A stretch of 64,000 nt of DNA from Gryganskiella cystojenkinii (GCA_015852425.1 JAAAIG010000005.1:451-64450); one strand, 5' to 3'; positions 22,238-34,400 are shown, counted from the first letter of the stretch. The notes: a model not told the origin generated them from the letters alone. Numbers and translations are program-made.

Positions 22238-24874
22238 TCATGTAGTCGTGCTTGCGCTTGCTGTCGCTCCAACTGTGGCTGTTAATGAAGTAGCGTGAGT
22301 TGAAGCCGTTGATGAAAGGCTGTTATTGTTGAAGTACAACGAGGTCAACTTGCGTACCTCATCTATAAACAGAAATCACGTAAAAAGGCGCATAGACGTC
22401 AGTTGATATGGTTCAGAAGGTCTAAAAATAAAAAGGCAAGGTAAAAGTTGCTCCCCAAAAAACGACGTTCGCCATGATTTACCTTCTACTTCGACCAGAG
22501 TACTGTCCTTGCGTGAGACGATCATGTAGACTTCACGGTCATCAAACCGTTTTCCGACAATCCAGTGGTTCGACGGTGAACGCGTTGTAACCTCGTTGGC
22601 ATCAGGCATACTAAAAGAACGTACAGCCCAATCGTAAGTACAAGGAGTGGCGATGCATGATAACAATGACTCACAAAATCACGGACCAATACAAACCTAT
22701 CAAAGTCCTGCTTGATATCCAGCAACGATAACGCCATGTCGGATGGCATGGTCAGGCCACTTTTACCCGTCGTCGATCCCAGTTGGGCCTTGATTGCGAG
22801 ATTCATCTTGTTGAAGTACACGAATCGAATCTCTTTATCATTCACGATCGATCCCCCAAGTGTCCGTGCAGTTGCAGCATCCTTGATGACTTGTTTTGAC
22901 ACTTCCTCCAATACGGATCGATTAGGTGCAACAAAATTGGGTGAGTTCGCTGCTCCATTTTCCAGTGGCGTTGTTAAATGATCGTCTAATAGCCCAGCCA
23001 AGAGCTCTTCCAGTTCTCTTGAAACCTGATCCGGTTCATCCAAAAGTCTGTGAGTTTCGTCGCCATGAGCCGGCACAAAGAAGGATAAATTAAGTCCGCT
23101 TCCATGCTATCGTAGATAAACCGCAGAGAAAGATATTAGAGCTACAGTTTTTACCCGCCTGAAATTGTCTGAAGTAGTGCTGAAAAACCTTACCTTGTAA
23201 AGAATTCCAAAGTGCTCGTTGACTTCTTCACTCGCGATGAACTCACCAAACCATAATGGGTTCACAGTCGCCTTGCCTCCGGTCGCCATGTTACCCTCTG
23301 ACTCTCCTGAAGGTCTTGGACTGGACCCGACAACGGACGCTCCCAGGCTTAATGCACTCAAAGATCCTCCATTGTTGATACTGTGGTTCGTAGTGATGCC
23401 GTCGACGCTTCGGATTGAGGGTGCCGGTGAACTGACACGTGATATGGGCTTGAATGGCGGTGTGGATGGTGGTGTCGTTGTTGAAGGACTGGATCTGTAG
23501 AATCCAAAGATGCTGGAATTTGACCAAGATTTTCCAAATTTGAACGTGGACTATCACCATTATTTTTCACAGTAGAAAAATAACAGTAACGTTAACAACC
23601 TTGATCATCAGGTCATTGAGAATACAACTTTCTTGTAGATTGTCATTCTATACCTTGCGCTTCTTGGCCTCTTCTTCCTCCTTGCGTTCCCAGGCTGCGA
23701 TTGCACTCGCACCTTCGTATCCCGTCAGGCTCACAACCTGCTTCCAGACTGTCTTCATATCTTCATCCCGAATATCCGTCGAGACCAGCAGGTCCTCAAA
23801 GGTAATCATGAAATGTGTGACCATCCTGCCCTCGCCCATCTTTTCTTTCACGGTCTTGACCAGTCGATCGACACCAAGGTAACTCGTCCTCGACAAGGGT
23901 AAATAATGAATCCCGTCCAAAGCAACCTCCAATGTCATTGATTTCTCGAAGTCCCATCCTTGAACCCAAGGTTCGAAAAACTCTTCCAGGATCCGTTGAA
24001 GTGGTCGAGTGTTGCCTTCGTGTGCATGAACAATCCCGTCCATGGTTCCGTGTGTTACCCGGAACATTCCATAGGCCTGTTTCAACAGAGAAGCAAGGAC
24101 GGTATCGTGGACTTCATGGTCCAGGTATTCCGTGATCACGCGTTGTTTCCCGTCCGCGCCCTTAATTGTCCTCTTGGACATTCCAAGTTCTATTGACTGC
24201 AGATCGAAAAGATATGAGCGACAATGGGAGGCACGAACGATAGGGTTAGTCCAGCTAGACACTCGCGAGCTTCATCCTCAAAAGGACACGCAAATTGTAC
24301 GGAGACACCGAACACACCATATGCAACCAATATCCAGGTTCTGCTTCCAAAAAGACGAGTCGGTTCTTTTGAGAGTGTACGTTATCGCAGGGTGCATCTG
24401 GCGAGAATATCCTACATGGTCGGTCGAGAAGAGGTTGGGACAGAGTCAGCAGTCTTCTTTCGCCATCCATTTTAAACTCGCGTTCCATTTCATTCCTCGA
24501 AGCGATCCTTTTCGTTACCTTGCGAAATTAACCAGTCCCTGAGCTAATCCGATATTGCGCATCTTGACATCGATCGACACTGTCTTTCTTGCAACGTAAT
24601 AAAGCAGTTGCTCATGCTGAGTCTCATCAGTCGGTCCAAAGTCTGGGTTGTAGACACAAAAGTATCCCAGGGTCGGCGGCGTGACGGCTGGACCAGAAGA
24701 TGAGGTCGGCGATGCTGCTGCAGAGGCCGAGGGTTTGGGTGATGAAGCCGAGGCGGATGCCCCGGTGGATGAGCTGTACATGGGAAGATTGCCGACAAGT
24801 AGAGATGGGTCCAAAGTCGAATCGTCAAGGTTGTCGAGAAGAGAAAATGACTGACAAGCATGGTTCGTCGACAT
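22238..24874 (-). CDS. CCZ1: CCZ1 homologue, subunit of the Mon1-Ccz1 Rab7 exchange factor
   Basis: Seven exons keep phase throughout: 24874-24519, 24411-24318, 24196-23654, 23550-23194, 23106-22697, 22610-22483 and 22362-22238, encoding about 670 residues. The first longin-domain signature is clear: LGYFCVYNPDFGPTDETQHE, LLYYVARKTVSIDVKMRNIG, LAQGLVNFAR, then RLVFLEAEPGYWLHM. VHDTVLASLLKQAYGMFRVT and ILYKHGSGLNLSFFVPA match later conserved parts, and FGFYRSS precedes a Ser/Pro-rich spacer. With Mon1 it would activate Ypt7/Rab7 on late endosomes and vacuoles, driving vacuole fusion and autophagosome delivery. The donor of exon 2 is a weak GTGTGT. The Ala/Ser/Pro-rich insert after the start is not part of the domain. 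It lies between SEC9 and the transacylase gene, all on the minus strand. Confidence 0.85.
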
Positions 24875-25182
24875 TCACACAGCTGAGTCCTCTTTCAGTT
24901 CTGTGACTGTGACGCGCTTTTCCTCCTGTGAGATGCACATTCCTGAGCTCCACCCTCGTAAAGACTTGCCTAAGCAGCTCCTATCAGACATTTATTGCTC
25001 TTTTTTTTGTATTGAATTGTTGTACACGGGTTTGAGGGTCTATCTTGAGAAGACTTAGTCGACTTGAAAGGCCATCGGAAGAGTGGAGGGGAGACACAGA
25101 GTGACTATGAGATGTCACGAACACTGGTCCTCGGACAAGAGATCTAGGATTACTTTTTTTTTTTTCGTCTAACATCTTGTCC

Positions 25183-27975
25183 TTAAGCCCACTGCTCGAT
25201 ATCAGAGGCGGTGGTGACAGTCTTGACAAAGTCTGTCGGGTATTCTTTCCGGAGCAAATTCGCCAGTACCTTGCCTGGTCCCAAAGAGATATAGTCATGG
25301 ACATCTTCCTGTTCTCTCAGATACGCAATGCTCGTGTGCCATTGCACTGTGCCCGTCACTTGTCGGACCAACAGATCTGAAATATCCTCGACGCTCTCGA
25401 TCGGTTTCGCAGTGACATTGGAAATGACATCGATCACGGGCTTTTGGAACCGAATACCCTTCAAGGCCTCTTGCATCGCATCCGCGGCCGGTTGCATCAA
25501 ACTACAATGGAAGGGCGCCGAGACGGGCAAGTCCACTGCACGCGCCGCAATCTTGCGAGCTTGCAACATCCTCGATGCATGATCCACGCCTCGAACTGTA
25601 CCACTGATCACCACCTGGAAGGACTATTAATAGAAACAGAAGGATATACCACGTTAGTTATGGTCAAATGGTCCTCAGAATGGTAATCCTGCTTGAAATC
25701 TTAGGCGGAAGATCCTTACGCTGTTGATGTTAGCAATCTCAGCAAGTTCTCCAGCGGGTAACGTTTCACGGATCTCATCCATGGCCTTGACCAACTCTTC
25801 CAGTTTTGAAGATCGGACCACAAGTGCCGACATGGCCGTCGTTCCCTTATTTGTAACGGCTTTCGTCATCGCCTCTCCTCTTAGCCTCTGCGTATACGGA
25901 AAGAAAGAATTATTAGTCTCTGACTCAAAAAGATATGGTGGTCCGTTTGGCAAGTGCAAAAAATCGTATTATTTAAAGACATACCACCAACTTGACAGCG
26001 TCCTGTAATGCCACAGCCTTGGTCGCCACCAGAGCAGAATACTCTCCCAGGGAATGACCCAACGCATACTTGCAAGAGTCCTCAATCTTGAATCCACGCT
26101 CTGTCTCCATGACTCGCAGCATGGCAATCGATGTAGTCAAGATCGCCGGTTGTGCGTTCTCAGTCCTGGTCAGATCCTCCTGTGAGCCCTCAAACATGAC
26201 CTGCTTCAACGTCCCGCCCAAGGCCGCGTCAGCTTCGTCCACAACCTGTCGAGCGGCCGGAAAGGCGTCATACAGGTCCTTGCCCATCCCAACAAACTGC
26301 GAGCCTTGACCTAATAATATAAAAAGATGTCGACATTAGATGGTTAACATCCATCGGAGGCTCACTTTTCTTTTCTTATTTTCTTTCTTCCCCACGTTTT
26401 GGTTTTTCTCGAAAATAAAAACGGCCTTTTGAGCCAATTGATGGAAGATCGATGAAGCGGAGTCAACGGGAAAAGGTCCCTCTCCCACACAAAAAATTTC
26501 TCGATCGTGAGAATATTTTGGTGCAAACAAACAGTGCACACGGGCTCGATCGCCTGTTGGCATGCTGAGCAAGAAAAATAAAATAGAACAGAGTTTCCCG
26601 GCTCTGTTCAGGACCTGGAACCACTCGAGTGACTCCTCTCGTTTCGGGTCACCAGCTTCTCCACATAGTCATCCTATACAGAGCAAATCGTTGAGCGCGG
26701 CAGGCCGTTCCTGAAGGAAAAGTTTCGGAGTCCGGCTGGTCCCCTTTAGGAAGGTGTTCCCAGCCCACATCACAAATCAACAGAAACTGAAAAAAACCAT
26801 TTCGCCACAACTTTGTAAACCTTGGTGACTCTTTTTTTTTGCTACTTGTACATCCACCCAACATCCTGGATTCTCCTGTCAGGTCCATTTTTCTTCAAAG
26901 TGCTGTTTCTTGCCGACCAGGACTCTTTGTATGCTCGTCCACGCACTCCCCGGGCACCATCAACAAGACGTCTCTACCAAAATTCGCACCGTAAAGTGGC
27001 AAAACGAACAAATGAAGGCTCCCTCGTCGCTTTGATTGTGTCGCGCAAAAGAAGTGCACCTTTCCCCACAGTTTTCTTTTTTCGGCATTTGAGTTTCTCT
27101 TGTGCCCTCCCCCTCATGTTTCTTTCTTTCTTAGACTGGTTTGTTTTGGTCCCCATTCCTCGTGGAAGGGGGGGGGGAGCACTTTTTTTTTTAGTTTCAC
27201 AGCTGTCCATGCACCACATTATGACATCGAAGCCCGACATCATCGATCATCTCCTCACTTGCCCTTTTTGAGTCTTTTTTTTTGTCAACTCTGCCCCTGT
27301 TGGATGTTTGATCCTTTTCCCCTCACTACTTCATGAATTCGGTACTTCTTGAGCTGTGGGCGTTGTCCAAGTGGAATATCTTACCTGGAAAGAGGATCGC
27401 CGCGTTGTTGTTGTGGCCTCCGCCAGACATCTACGACAAAGAAAAGAAGAAAAAAAAGAGAGAACAAAAACATAATTGTCAGCAAAAGGGGAGCATTCTT
27501 CGGAGAATAATATCCTCCAAGGCTTGCTGCTCAACCGTCTCCTCAATTTTTTTTTTTTTTTTTTTTTTTTTATGGTGCATCTTCTTACCAGTGATCTCCT
27601 ATTTCTCGGCACGAATCTTGGTGTACGCGAAGGAGAGGAGACAGTAGACGGTTTTGAGGCGATGGTCGATGTTGAAGCACCGGTGCTTGTAACAGTGGAA
27701 GACGTTCCCAGTGATGTCGAAGACGTTGTGGAGGAAGAGGTTGCGGAGTAGTAAACAGGCGCTGTGGAGGAGGATCGGATCACGTTCTGAAAGAGCGGTG
27801 TCGGTGATAGTGATGATGAAGTAGGGATTATTGATGATGAAGAAGAAGTGGGAGAAACTCTAGAGAGGGAGGACCGTGTAGCTGTTGTCCTTGGGAGGAT
27901 GCCTCGAGCCAGTGTCGCTATGGGGGCAGATGTCGCCTTGTCGACGACGATGGAGCGGACTGATGTGCAGGCCAT
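25183..27975 (-). CDS. MCT1: Mitochondrial malonyl-CoA:ACP transacylase
   Basis: There are five exons: 27975-27589, 27430-27385, 26310-25985, 25887-25720 and 25623-25183, 455 residues. Exon 1 is a Ser/Thr/Arg-rich presequence (MACTSVRSIVV, LARGILPRTTATRSSLSR) fitting mitochondrial import. Exon 2 is only 46 nt and encodes NNNAAILFP; the intron splits the LFPGQGSQFVGMG motif. Exon 3 carries the nucleophile serine in GHSLGEYSAL; exon 4 has VRLRGEAM with the conserved Arg and ANINS; exon 5 has QVVISGTV and the catalytic His in APFHCSLM. Spacing fits FabD/Mct1. It transfers malonyl groups to acyl carrier protein in mitochondrial type II fatty-acid synthesis, which supplies octanoyl-ACP for lipoate. 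Phases agree at all four junctions. The second intron is about 1.07 kb, far longer than its neighbours. Confidence 0.88.
26311..27384 (-). other. 1.07-kb intron of MCT1
   Basis: It starts at GTAAGA and ends ATTATTAG. It contains no ORF with recognisable family features on either strand; the 149-codon plus-strand ORF (26822-27271) is Phe/Leu/Ser-rich translation of T/C-rich DNA. The length is unusual for this window, where most introns are under 200 nt. Confidence 0.7.
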
Positions 27976-28414
27976 CGTTGTTGTATGTGAGTGATTGGTA
28001 GGTAAGAGTTGATTTCGAAAAAAAAAAAAGTGATGAGAAACTTGACGTTGAGAAGAGAAGAATAAGGGTGAGGAAAGTGATGAGAGATGAGAGGGATGTA
28101 AAGAAGAGATGGCAGTCGTGTGAAGAAAAGAAGAGATGCAAAGTTGCTCACAATGACACCATTCACGTTTTTTGTGTCTGTTGGAAAACAGAAAGAAAAG
28201 ACGCACTAAAAAAAAGGGACCTTCCCTCTCTGTCTCTCTGACACGCGCATTTTTCGAAGCCGAAACCCAGGCAAAATTGAGGCCGACATTCACAGTCACA
28301 TCTCTCTCTCTCTTCTCTTTCAAATTTTAATGGTGGCTATGACGGACACCCATGAACTAGTATCTTGCAACATATTCACTCCTGTTGTGTTGCCTTTTCT
28401 TCTTGGTTTTTCTT
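27976..28414. other. Intergenic between MCT1 start and VPS35 stop
   Basis: This 439-nt purine-rich spacer (plus strand) holds the MCT1 promoter/5' UTR and the VPS35 3' UTR. No further gene is seen. Confidence 0.5.
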
Positions 28415-31400
28415 TTAGTTGACAAGACTGGCATCCAACTGAGCATACTTCTCATCCCCAGAGTTCTTGCGACGCTCCAGATGGTAGATCGTATTGCGGA
28501 AATGAGCCATTACATAATCCGAGATATGGGCAGGGTCATTCTCCAACAAAGACGAAGAGTTGGACGAGGGTGGGTGCTGATCCGGATTCTCCATGTTACC
28601 CAGGTTTGTGTTGATCAGATCAATCAGTCCATTCAAGTACTTGACAGTAACCTGTTTGATTGACAGACACCATTAAACAAGAAACATTGGCGTCAGTAAA
28701 ACTGGGATCATCTCTGACAAATTGAAATACACCATCTCACACAACTTTTCCTTGTACACATCAGTTTTTTAGACTCCCAAGAGAAACAATTGACTTACCG
28801 AATCGTTCTGCTTCTCAAAGTAGTAAATATATCGGTTGAGAATCTCGACAAACAACTCGACGTTCGTGATCGAGTCCATACAGGAATCTGCAATCTTGAG
28901 CGCCTTCTGGAGACATTCCAAGACACGCTTGCCATCACGGTAAGGCTGTGCGGCCTCCTCACCATCCTCTTGTTCGCCAACAATCATGGTACCCCACCAG
29001 AGGTGACTGCAGGTATAGACCGCACGACATTGATCGGGCTTCTTCAACAACTTGGCACCATGAAGGGCACACTTGGTAATGAGGGTATCGTAGTGGTCCA
29101 CGTTAAAGCAGGAAGTTGTACGTAACGTACCGACCATGAGTGTGATCGCCTGGAACTGAGCCTTGGATTCAGAGATGGATTCTTCGTAGATTGTAAAAGC
29201 CTGTCAAGACAAAAGGTAAAAATATTCATGTCAATCACTCACTGATTCTCAATTTTCAATCCAGATGAACAACATTTTTGAATCTCAAGACTCAAGACTG
29301 ACTTGTTCTTACCTGAACAAAGAACTCGTAGCAGATATCCTCGAATCCACACTCGTCCGCACTCTGCCCAGCAAGCAAGAACAACCGCAGGACCACATCC
29401 GAGTTATCGACCTTGCTGTGGAGAATCGAGATGACCTGATGAATAAATCTGAAAAGAGTCGAACACTTCTTTTCCCAGCCCTCATCCGTCTCCTGCAGTT
29501 TCTTGAACCGACGAGCGAGTTTGACAGCCTGGATCACCAGTGGTGGGAACATGTAACGGATGCGCTCACCACCATCGCCAAACTGTTTCCGGGCCGCCGA
29601 AAGGATCGCAGCCTGGACATCGGCATCATCACTCTTGAACAGGTGAATAATACGGGCCAATTGACCCTGTTCTTCTGCAAACTCTTCGGGGTCAACACTA
29701 CCACTCTCGCCACGGTTGTTGCGACTGTTCCGGAATGGGCTCGAGTTGTGCCCGCCATCTTTCTGATCACGGATCATGACGGAGCAAATCTCCAGGATTC
29801 CATTGACATCCTCGGGTGTGCTGAGAATCGTTTCGTTCTTCAAGATCGAACCAACCACCGCATGTGCGATCGCGCGGCGGGTTTGGTAAGGCTGAAGTGA
29901 AAGCAACGTTGGGAAGTTGGGGAGCTCCAGGAGCGTGAGGATCGATGGATAATGTTGAATAGGTGCCATCAATAGGTTCTGCAAGTTGGCGACAGTCTCC
30001 TTGTGCTGAAGATCGGGGCTCTCGTTGTACTCGAGAGCCTTATCCTTGGCGAAACCCAAGACCTGATCTGCGTAACCCAGGTTCTCGGGGTAGCAGCTCA
30101 AAGACAAGTTGATCAGCGAGACCAACAACGCAGTGATATCCTGGATGGAGAGATCGGGGCGGAACTAATGAACGGTATCGAAACGATGAGCGAATAATGT
30201 GTAGGTTAGTACTGTATACTGTACTCGAGAACACCGCCAGTAAAAGCAAATTGATAATATTTAGGCTCATTGGCTTTGTTCCTACCTTGACAAGCTCCAC
30301 AATCTTGCCCCAAAAGATCTCGAACAACTTGACATCCTCAGGAATACCGCGGATCTTGCGGACCTTAGGTGCCTTGGGAACAGGTGCGGCCTGCTCTTCT
30401 TCGGCAGCTTCTTCCTCCTCAACGTCCTCCTTCGGCTCTGCACCCTCCTCGCCCTCCTCAGTGGTACCCTCAGCATTCTCCTCAGCTTCGGGCTTCTCCT
30501 CGGCTTCATCGTCAGCAGCCTTCACAGAGTTTGCCTTGGGCGAAGCTGCAGGCTCAGACGCCTCGTCCTCGTCATTGTTCTCGGCCTCTCTTGCAGCATG
30601 GGCAGCCAAACGATCCACCAAGGCAATGACAATCTGCTTCACGTTGACCTTGGGGTGCAACTGAGCTGTGGCAGAAAGGAAGGGTCCCAAAGTTCGAAGA
30701 TGGAAATCATCATGGAAGACCTATGATAGAAAAGCAAGAGGGATAATTCAGACATGTCCTTTGATCGCTGCGGAGGATCCTGCAAGTGTTGGTTCGATTT
30801 TCAATTCTCTACCTGAATGATGACCTCCATGAGATATTCCTGAGCAATGACATCCTTGCAACTAACGATCTGTTCCAAAACACTGGGCAAGATTGTCTAA
30901 AAAGAAAGAAAGAATGTAAAACTTGCGGGTCAGATTTTTTGAATTTGTCTTGTCACAAAACAGCGGCGTTGCCTGACGAAGAAGCAGCGCTCTAATTCTT
31001 ACAGATTGGTAGACATTCAAGTCAACGCTGTCCAACTGACTGAGGCGAACCAAGTTTGTACCGACAAGAATCCTGAGTTCCTTGCGCTCCATCTCTCTCT
31101 TTTCACGTTCACGGGAGTGGCCCTGGTGCTGAAGTCGGACCCAGAGCTTGTTCATCTCGATAAAGTTGGTGAGAATAAACTGAATCGAGTCCGTGATGTT
31201 TCCTTCGGGTCTAGTATCATGTAACGTGAAATGTAAGAAACAGTGGTATGAGTGGTCATTCAGATCAACCGACAGCTATTTATCATAAAAGAATTTCTTG
31301 TTTTTCAGAATAGATCTTTCTTTTGTTCTTACCCATCTTCAGTTCCAAGGGGAAGTCCGTTCCTGGTTTGACCACTGAGGTAATATCTCAAGAACAAGCC

Positions 31401-32151
31401 GCGAGTCGGGTGCTGAACGCCACGGGTCATCTCCATCATATCGCGCATGATCTCCTTGACGGGTGCGTCCGGCATCTCCATGTAAACACTTCCCACAGTG
31501 ACCATCAAGTAGAGACGGGGTACGATGTTGCCTGCGTATTGGACCAACTCGTACAGGTCCGCCAAATGATGACGACCGCTCTGATGCGCCTCCTTGAGAT
31601 AAGTTGTAACATGACGGAGCGCATCAAAGATCGCCATGTCTAAGTTATCACGGAAAAAAAGAGGTTGGAAATGCCGGACCGTTAGAAACGAGGGCTGGGA
31701 AAAGTACCAAAGACCATCGACACAAGTCCTGACGAGGAGAAAAAGAAAGCATAGGCGAAGAAGGGGAAGGAAAGGCTACTTGCATAATTCGTAGTAGTTC
31801 TTGGGAGTGAGGTTGGAGGTTCTCAGCTCCGACAACATGGTCGAGCAATGCTTCAGGCCGTCCATGAGCTTGTTGTTGTCCTACGAAGTATGCATGAAGG
31901 AGACACAAAGAGGTTAGGTTAGCATGAGAAGTCAGGAGATAGTGAATATCGTCGTCCCAGGACCACAATAAAGGCGTGTTTTTTCGCCTGCAATTCCAAG
32001 CTTGGCACTAGCAAGGACAATCGCATGAGAGCAGGAAGTATCTTTTTCTTACCAAACAGCGTTTCATTTGGAAGGACTGGACCTTGACCACGCCGAGAGC
32101 ATCCTCGAGGAACTTTGCCTGGTCTTCGGCAGATGGCGCTACGGCGGTCAT
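28415..32151 (-). CDS. VPS35: VPS35, retromer core subunit
   Basis: Nine exons in consistent phase: 32151-32053, 31880-31784, 31639-31333, 31210-31003, 30896-30813, 30720-30286, 30164-29313, 29200-28799 and 28651-28415, about 906 residues. The N-terminus ([20 protein letters not shown]) and the hallmark [14 protein letters not shown], which contacts VPS26/Rab7 in known retromers, are intact, as are [17 protein letters not shown] and the HEAT-like C-terminal helices ending in [16 protein letters not shown]35 scaffolds VPS26 and VPS29 to recycle receptors from endosomes. An acidic Glu-rich insert of roughly 85 residues (about 30300-30570) interrupts the middle and is unlike human VPS35. The second intron is GC-AG. 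CCZ1, whose complex activates the Rab7 that recruits retromer, lies two genes downstream on the same strand. Confidence 0.95.
31640..31783 (-). other. GC-AG intron of VPS35
   Basis: The exon ends GAATTAT and the intron begins GCAAGTAG, ending AACTTAG. Joining at the GC donor gives [16 protein letters not shown], the conserved VPS35 sequence; no nearby GT restores this frame. Confidence 0.85.
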
Positions 32152-32474
32152 TGATATAGAATAATTTGTTTGTCGGATGAGAGGTGAGGAAAGGGATGTA
32201 AAGGGATTGGGCGTGACAAAGTAGAAAAAAAATATAAAAAAAAAGAGAAATGGGTGAATGTCTCTCTTCCCGTTTTCCCTTTTCTTTCTTTCTTTTCTGG
32301 TTTTTGGGACACAACAGAGGGGCAGACGGGTTGGCTGTCGGTGCGACCCTGTGACGTCTGCATACACACGTGATATGGAATAAATTTTATTCTATATGAC
32401 TAATTTATTCTTACTTCCGCTGGGACACAAACGCAAGTTGGTATTGATAGTCGACGGGTTTGCCCTCTCATCTT

Positions 32475-33519
32475 CTACTTGGGAGGGATAGCAGGGGCGT
32501 ATTGCTGCTGAGAATATGCGGGCTGCTGAGGAGGTTGCTGCTGGAGAGGAACCAGGGTGACAGCGGTTCCGTAGGCCATGACTTCGGTCATACTACAACA
32601 AGATAGGGGAGAGAAGGAAGTAAACAGGTCAGTTGAACAAGTTTGACTGTTAAAGATGCTGGTGATAGAGAGTCCAGACCTGCACGATTTCTTACCCCCT
32701 AAAGACAAGAGAAGAGAGAACGATAGCAAAAGATCAGAAAAATTCGTGGTTAGCACCTTGTCAAAAAGAAAGGGGATAAAAGCAACAATTCGCATCATGG
32801 TCGCTTCAAGGTTTCGAAAGTCGACATACTCCATGATCTCTTGACCAGTGAACTGGACTCCAATGACGGCTGTTGAACAAAAAAAAAGGTATAAAATTGG
32901 TGAGCGCAGAAAAGAGGACCCGAAAAAAATAAAATACACAGCCTCAGGGCGATTAACAAAAACTCGTTTTTTCACTCGTCCATTGTTCGCAAGACAAAAC
33001 AGTACCATTGCCGCCTGCTGCAGCTGCGTGTTCCAAGAGTCTCAAGAAGGCCGTCTCACGAGCCTTCTCGGCCATCTCGATATAGGTCGAGCTCTCTCCT
33101 CCAGTGAAGGCAGAGAAACCAGCGAGGATTTGTTTACCGGCCTATGAAAAAAACGACGTGGAAAAACAGTTAAATTTACTTGAAAGGGGGAAAAAATGCA
33201 CAATAGCCCAGAGTAAAGAATGGTGATAGAGGATGCGAAATAGTCCCTTACATTGGGGTTTCGGACGGTGATACTAAGATATAAAAGGGTTTTCAGCAGG
33301 GAAAGTTGTTTAGCAGGAAAATTGGACATTGTTGGTTAGAGATTCTTCGACGCCATCCTGGTCAAGAGTTGTTGCTGGTCAAATTCAATTCGAAAACCGA
33401 AAGGCATTAGAGTGCATGTACCCTCGAACGACACCATGAGCCTGGGCGATAAAGTAGCCAGGGAACTCAAAGGCGGTGGTGGAGAATCGTCGGTCTACGG
33501 AACGAACAGGGTGAGCCAT
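32475..33519 (-). CDS. YbjQ/UPF0145 (DUF74) domain protein
   Basis: Four exons are clear: 33519-33422 (MAHPVRSVDRRF, then AHGVVRG), 33273-33252 (ITVRNPN), 33141-33006 (AGKQILAGFSAFTGGESST, then EMAEKARETAFLRLLEHAA) and one starting at 32869 (AVIGVQFTGQEIM). A final exon, about 32592-32475, encodes MTEVMAYGTAVTLVPL followed by a Gln/Pro-rich tail. The order VxG, AGxxxxxGG, KAREEAxxRLxxxA, AVxGVxF and xTExxAYGTAV is that of the YbjQ family, small ring-forming proteins with poorly known function, once annotated as heavy-metal binding. How the fourth exon joins the last is unclear: the frame stays open to AAG/GTGCTA near 32780, but phase then mismatches unless a tiny exon intervenes near 32700. 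Exon 2 is only 22 nt. Confidence 0.7.
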
Positions 33520-33720
33520 TGCAGTTTGTGTGCGTGAGTGTTTGAAGAGATGAAAGAGATGCAAAACTGATGGTGGCCACGCGAAGTATTCAGCCCGGTG
33601 GGTCAGCGTGCCGTTGGACCAAAAGTCAAACAATAAAATTCTCCCTTTTTGGAAAATCGGTGAGAAATTCATGCGATGTGAAAAAATGGGGCGGATACCA
33701 GAACCCTTTCCTCTCGACTG

Positions 33721-33918
33721 TCATCTATTACTAAAGAACATCTCCAACTCGAGTTCATGTTGACATTCGTGTGGTGCTTCGCAAACGGCCTGAACTCGAT
33801 CAATCAGTCGTTGTTTGATTTCAACAGTTCCAAGAGCACCTCCGCCTGCCGTGAGGGCCTTCCTGACACTATTTTCGTACAGGAGTATTCGCTGCATAAG
33901 ATCCGGCTTTTTGGACAT
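33721..33918 (-). CDS. Small uncharacterised protein, 65 residues
   Basis: The ORF runs from ATG at 33918 (MSKKPDLMQRILLYENSVRK) to TGA. The composition is ordinary for a soluble alpha-helical protein, with two Cys four residues apart near the C-terminus (VCEAPHEC) and no low-complexity bias, unlike most chance ORFs here. It lies 201 nt beyond the YbjQ gene start on the same strand and 482 nt from the divergent IFRD gene. I do not recognise a family; it could be a real small gene or chance. Confidence 0.4.
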   Translation of the reverse strand: MSKKPDLMQRILLYENSVRKALTAGGGALGTVEIKQRLIDRVQAVCEAPHECQHELELEMFFSNR

Positions 33919-34400
33919 GACACACCACCATTCATAAACTCTACATGATTAAGTCAGTCGGGAATAGGCACACGGCATCGTGTGCGTTTTTGAAAGTAAT
34001 CGCAACCTCAATGCTAGTAGAGTCTTAAACAATTATACACTGAATGGAGATACAAAACAAAGGGGACTCCAAAAGTCATGGAGCTGGGATCTCCTAGGCG
34101 ACAGCCGCGGATCGGACGCGCCAATTCGGATTTTGCAATGTGACTGTGCACGGTCTCGCCTTTTTTTTTTTTTTTTTTGCTGTCTTTTGCTTTATGCTGC
34201 TTGGACGATACCTTCTTTCTTCCTCTTTCTTTCTTTCTTTCATTCAATCTTCCCACACTCCATTTCACTCCTTCTCCACTCATTTACATTCTAACACTAA
34301 GCCTTAGTTCAGTGTAATCAAGTACAGCAGCCAACATTGATAGCATTTGCAACTACGCCTAGGGATCCAATCGCATTCGAACCAACAGGAGAAATCAGCA

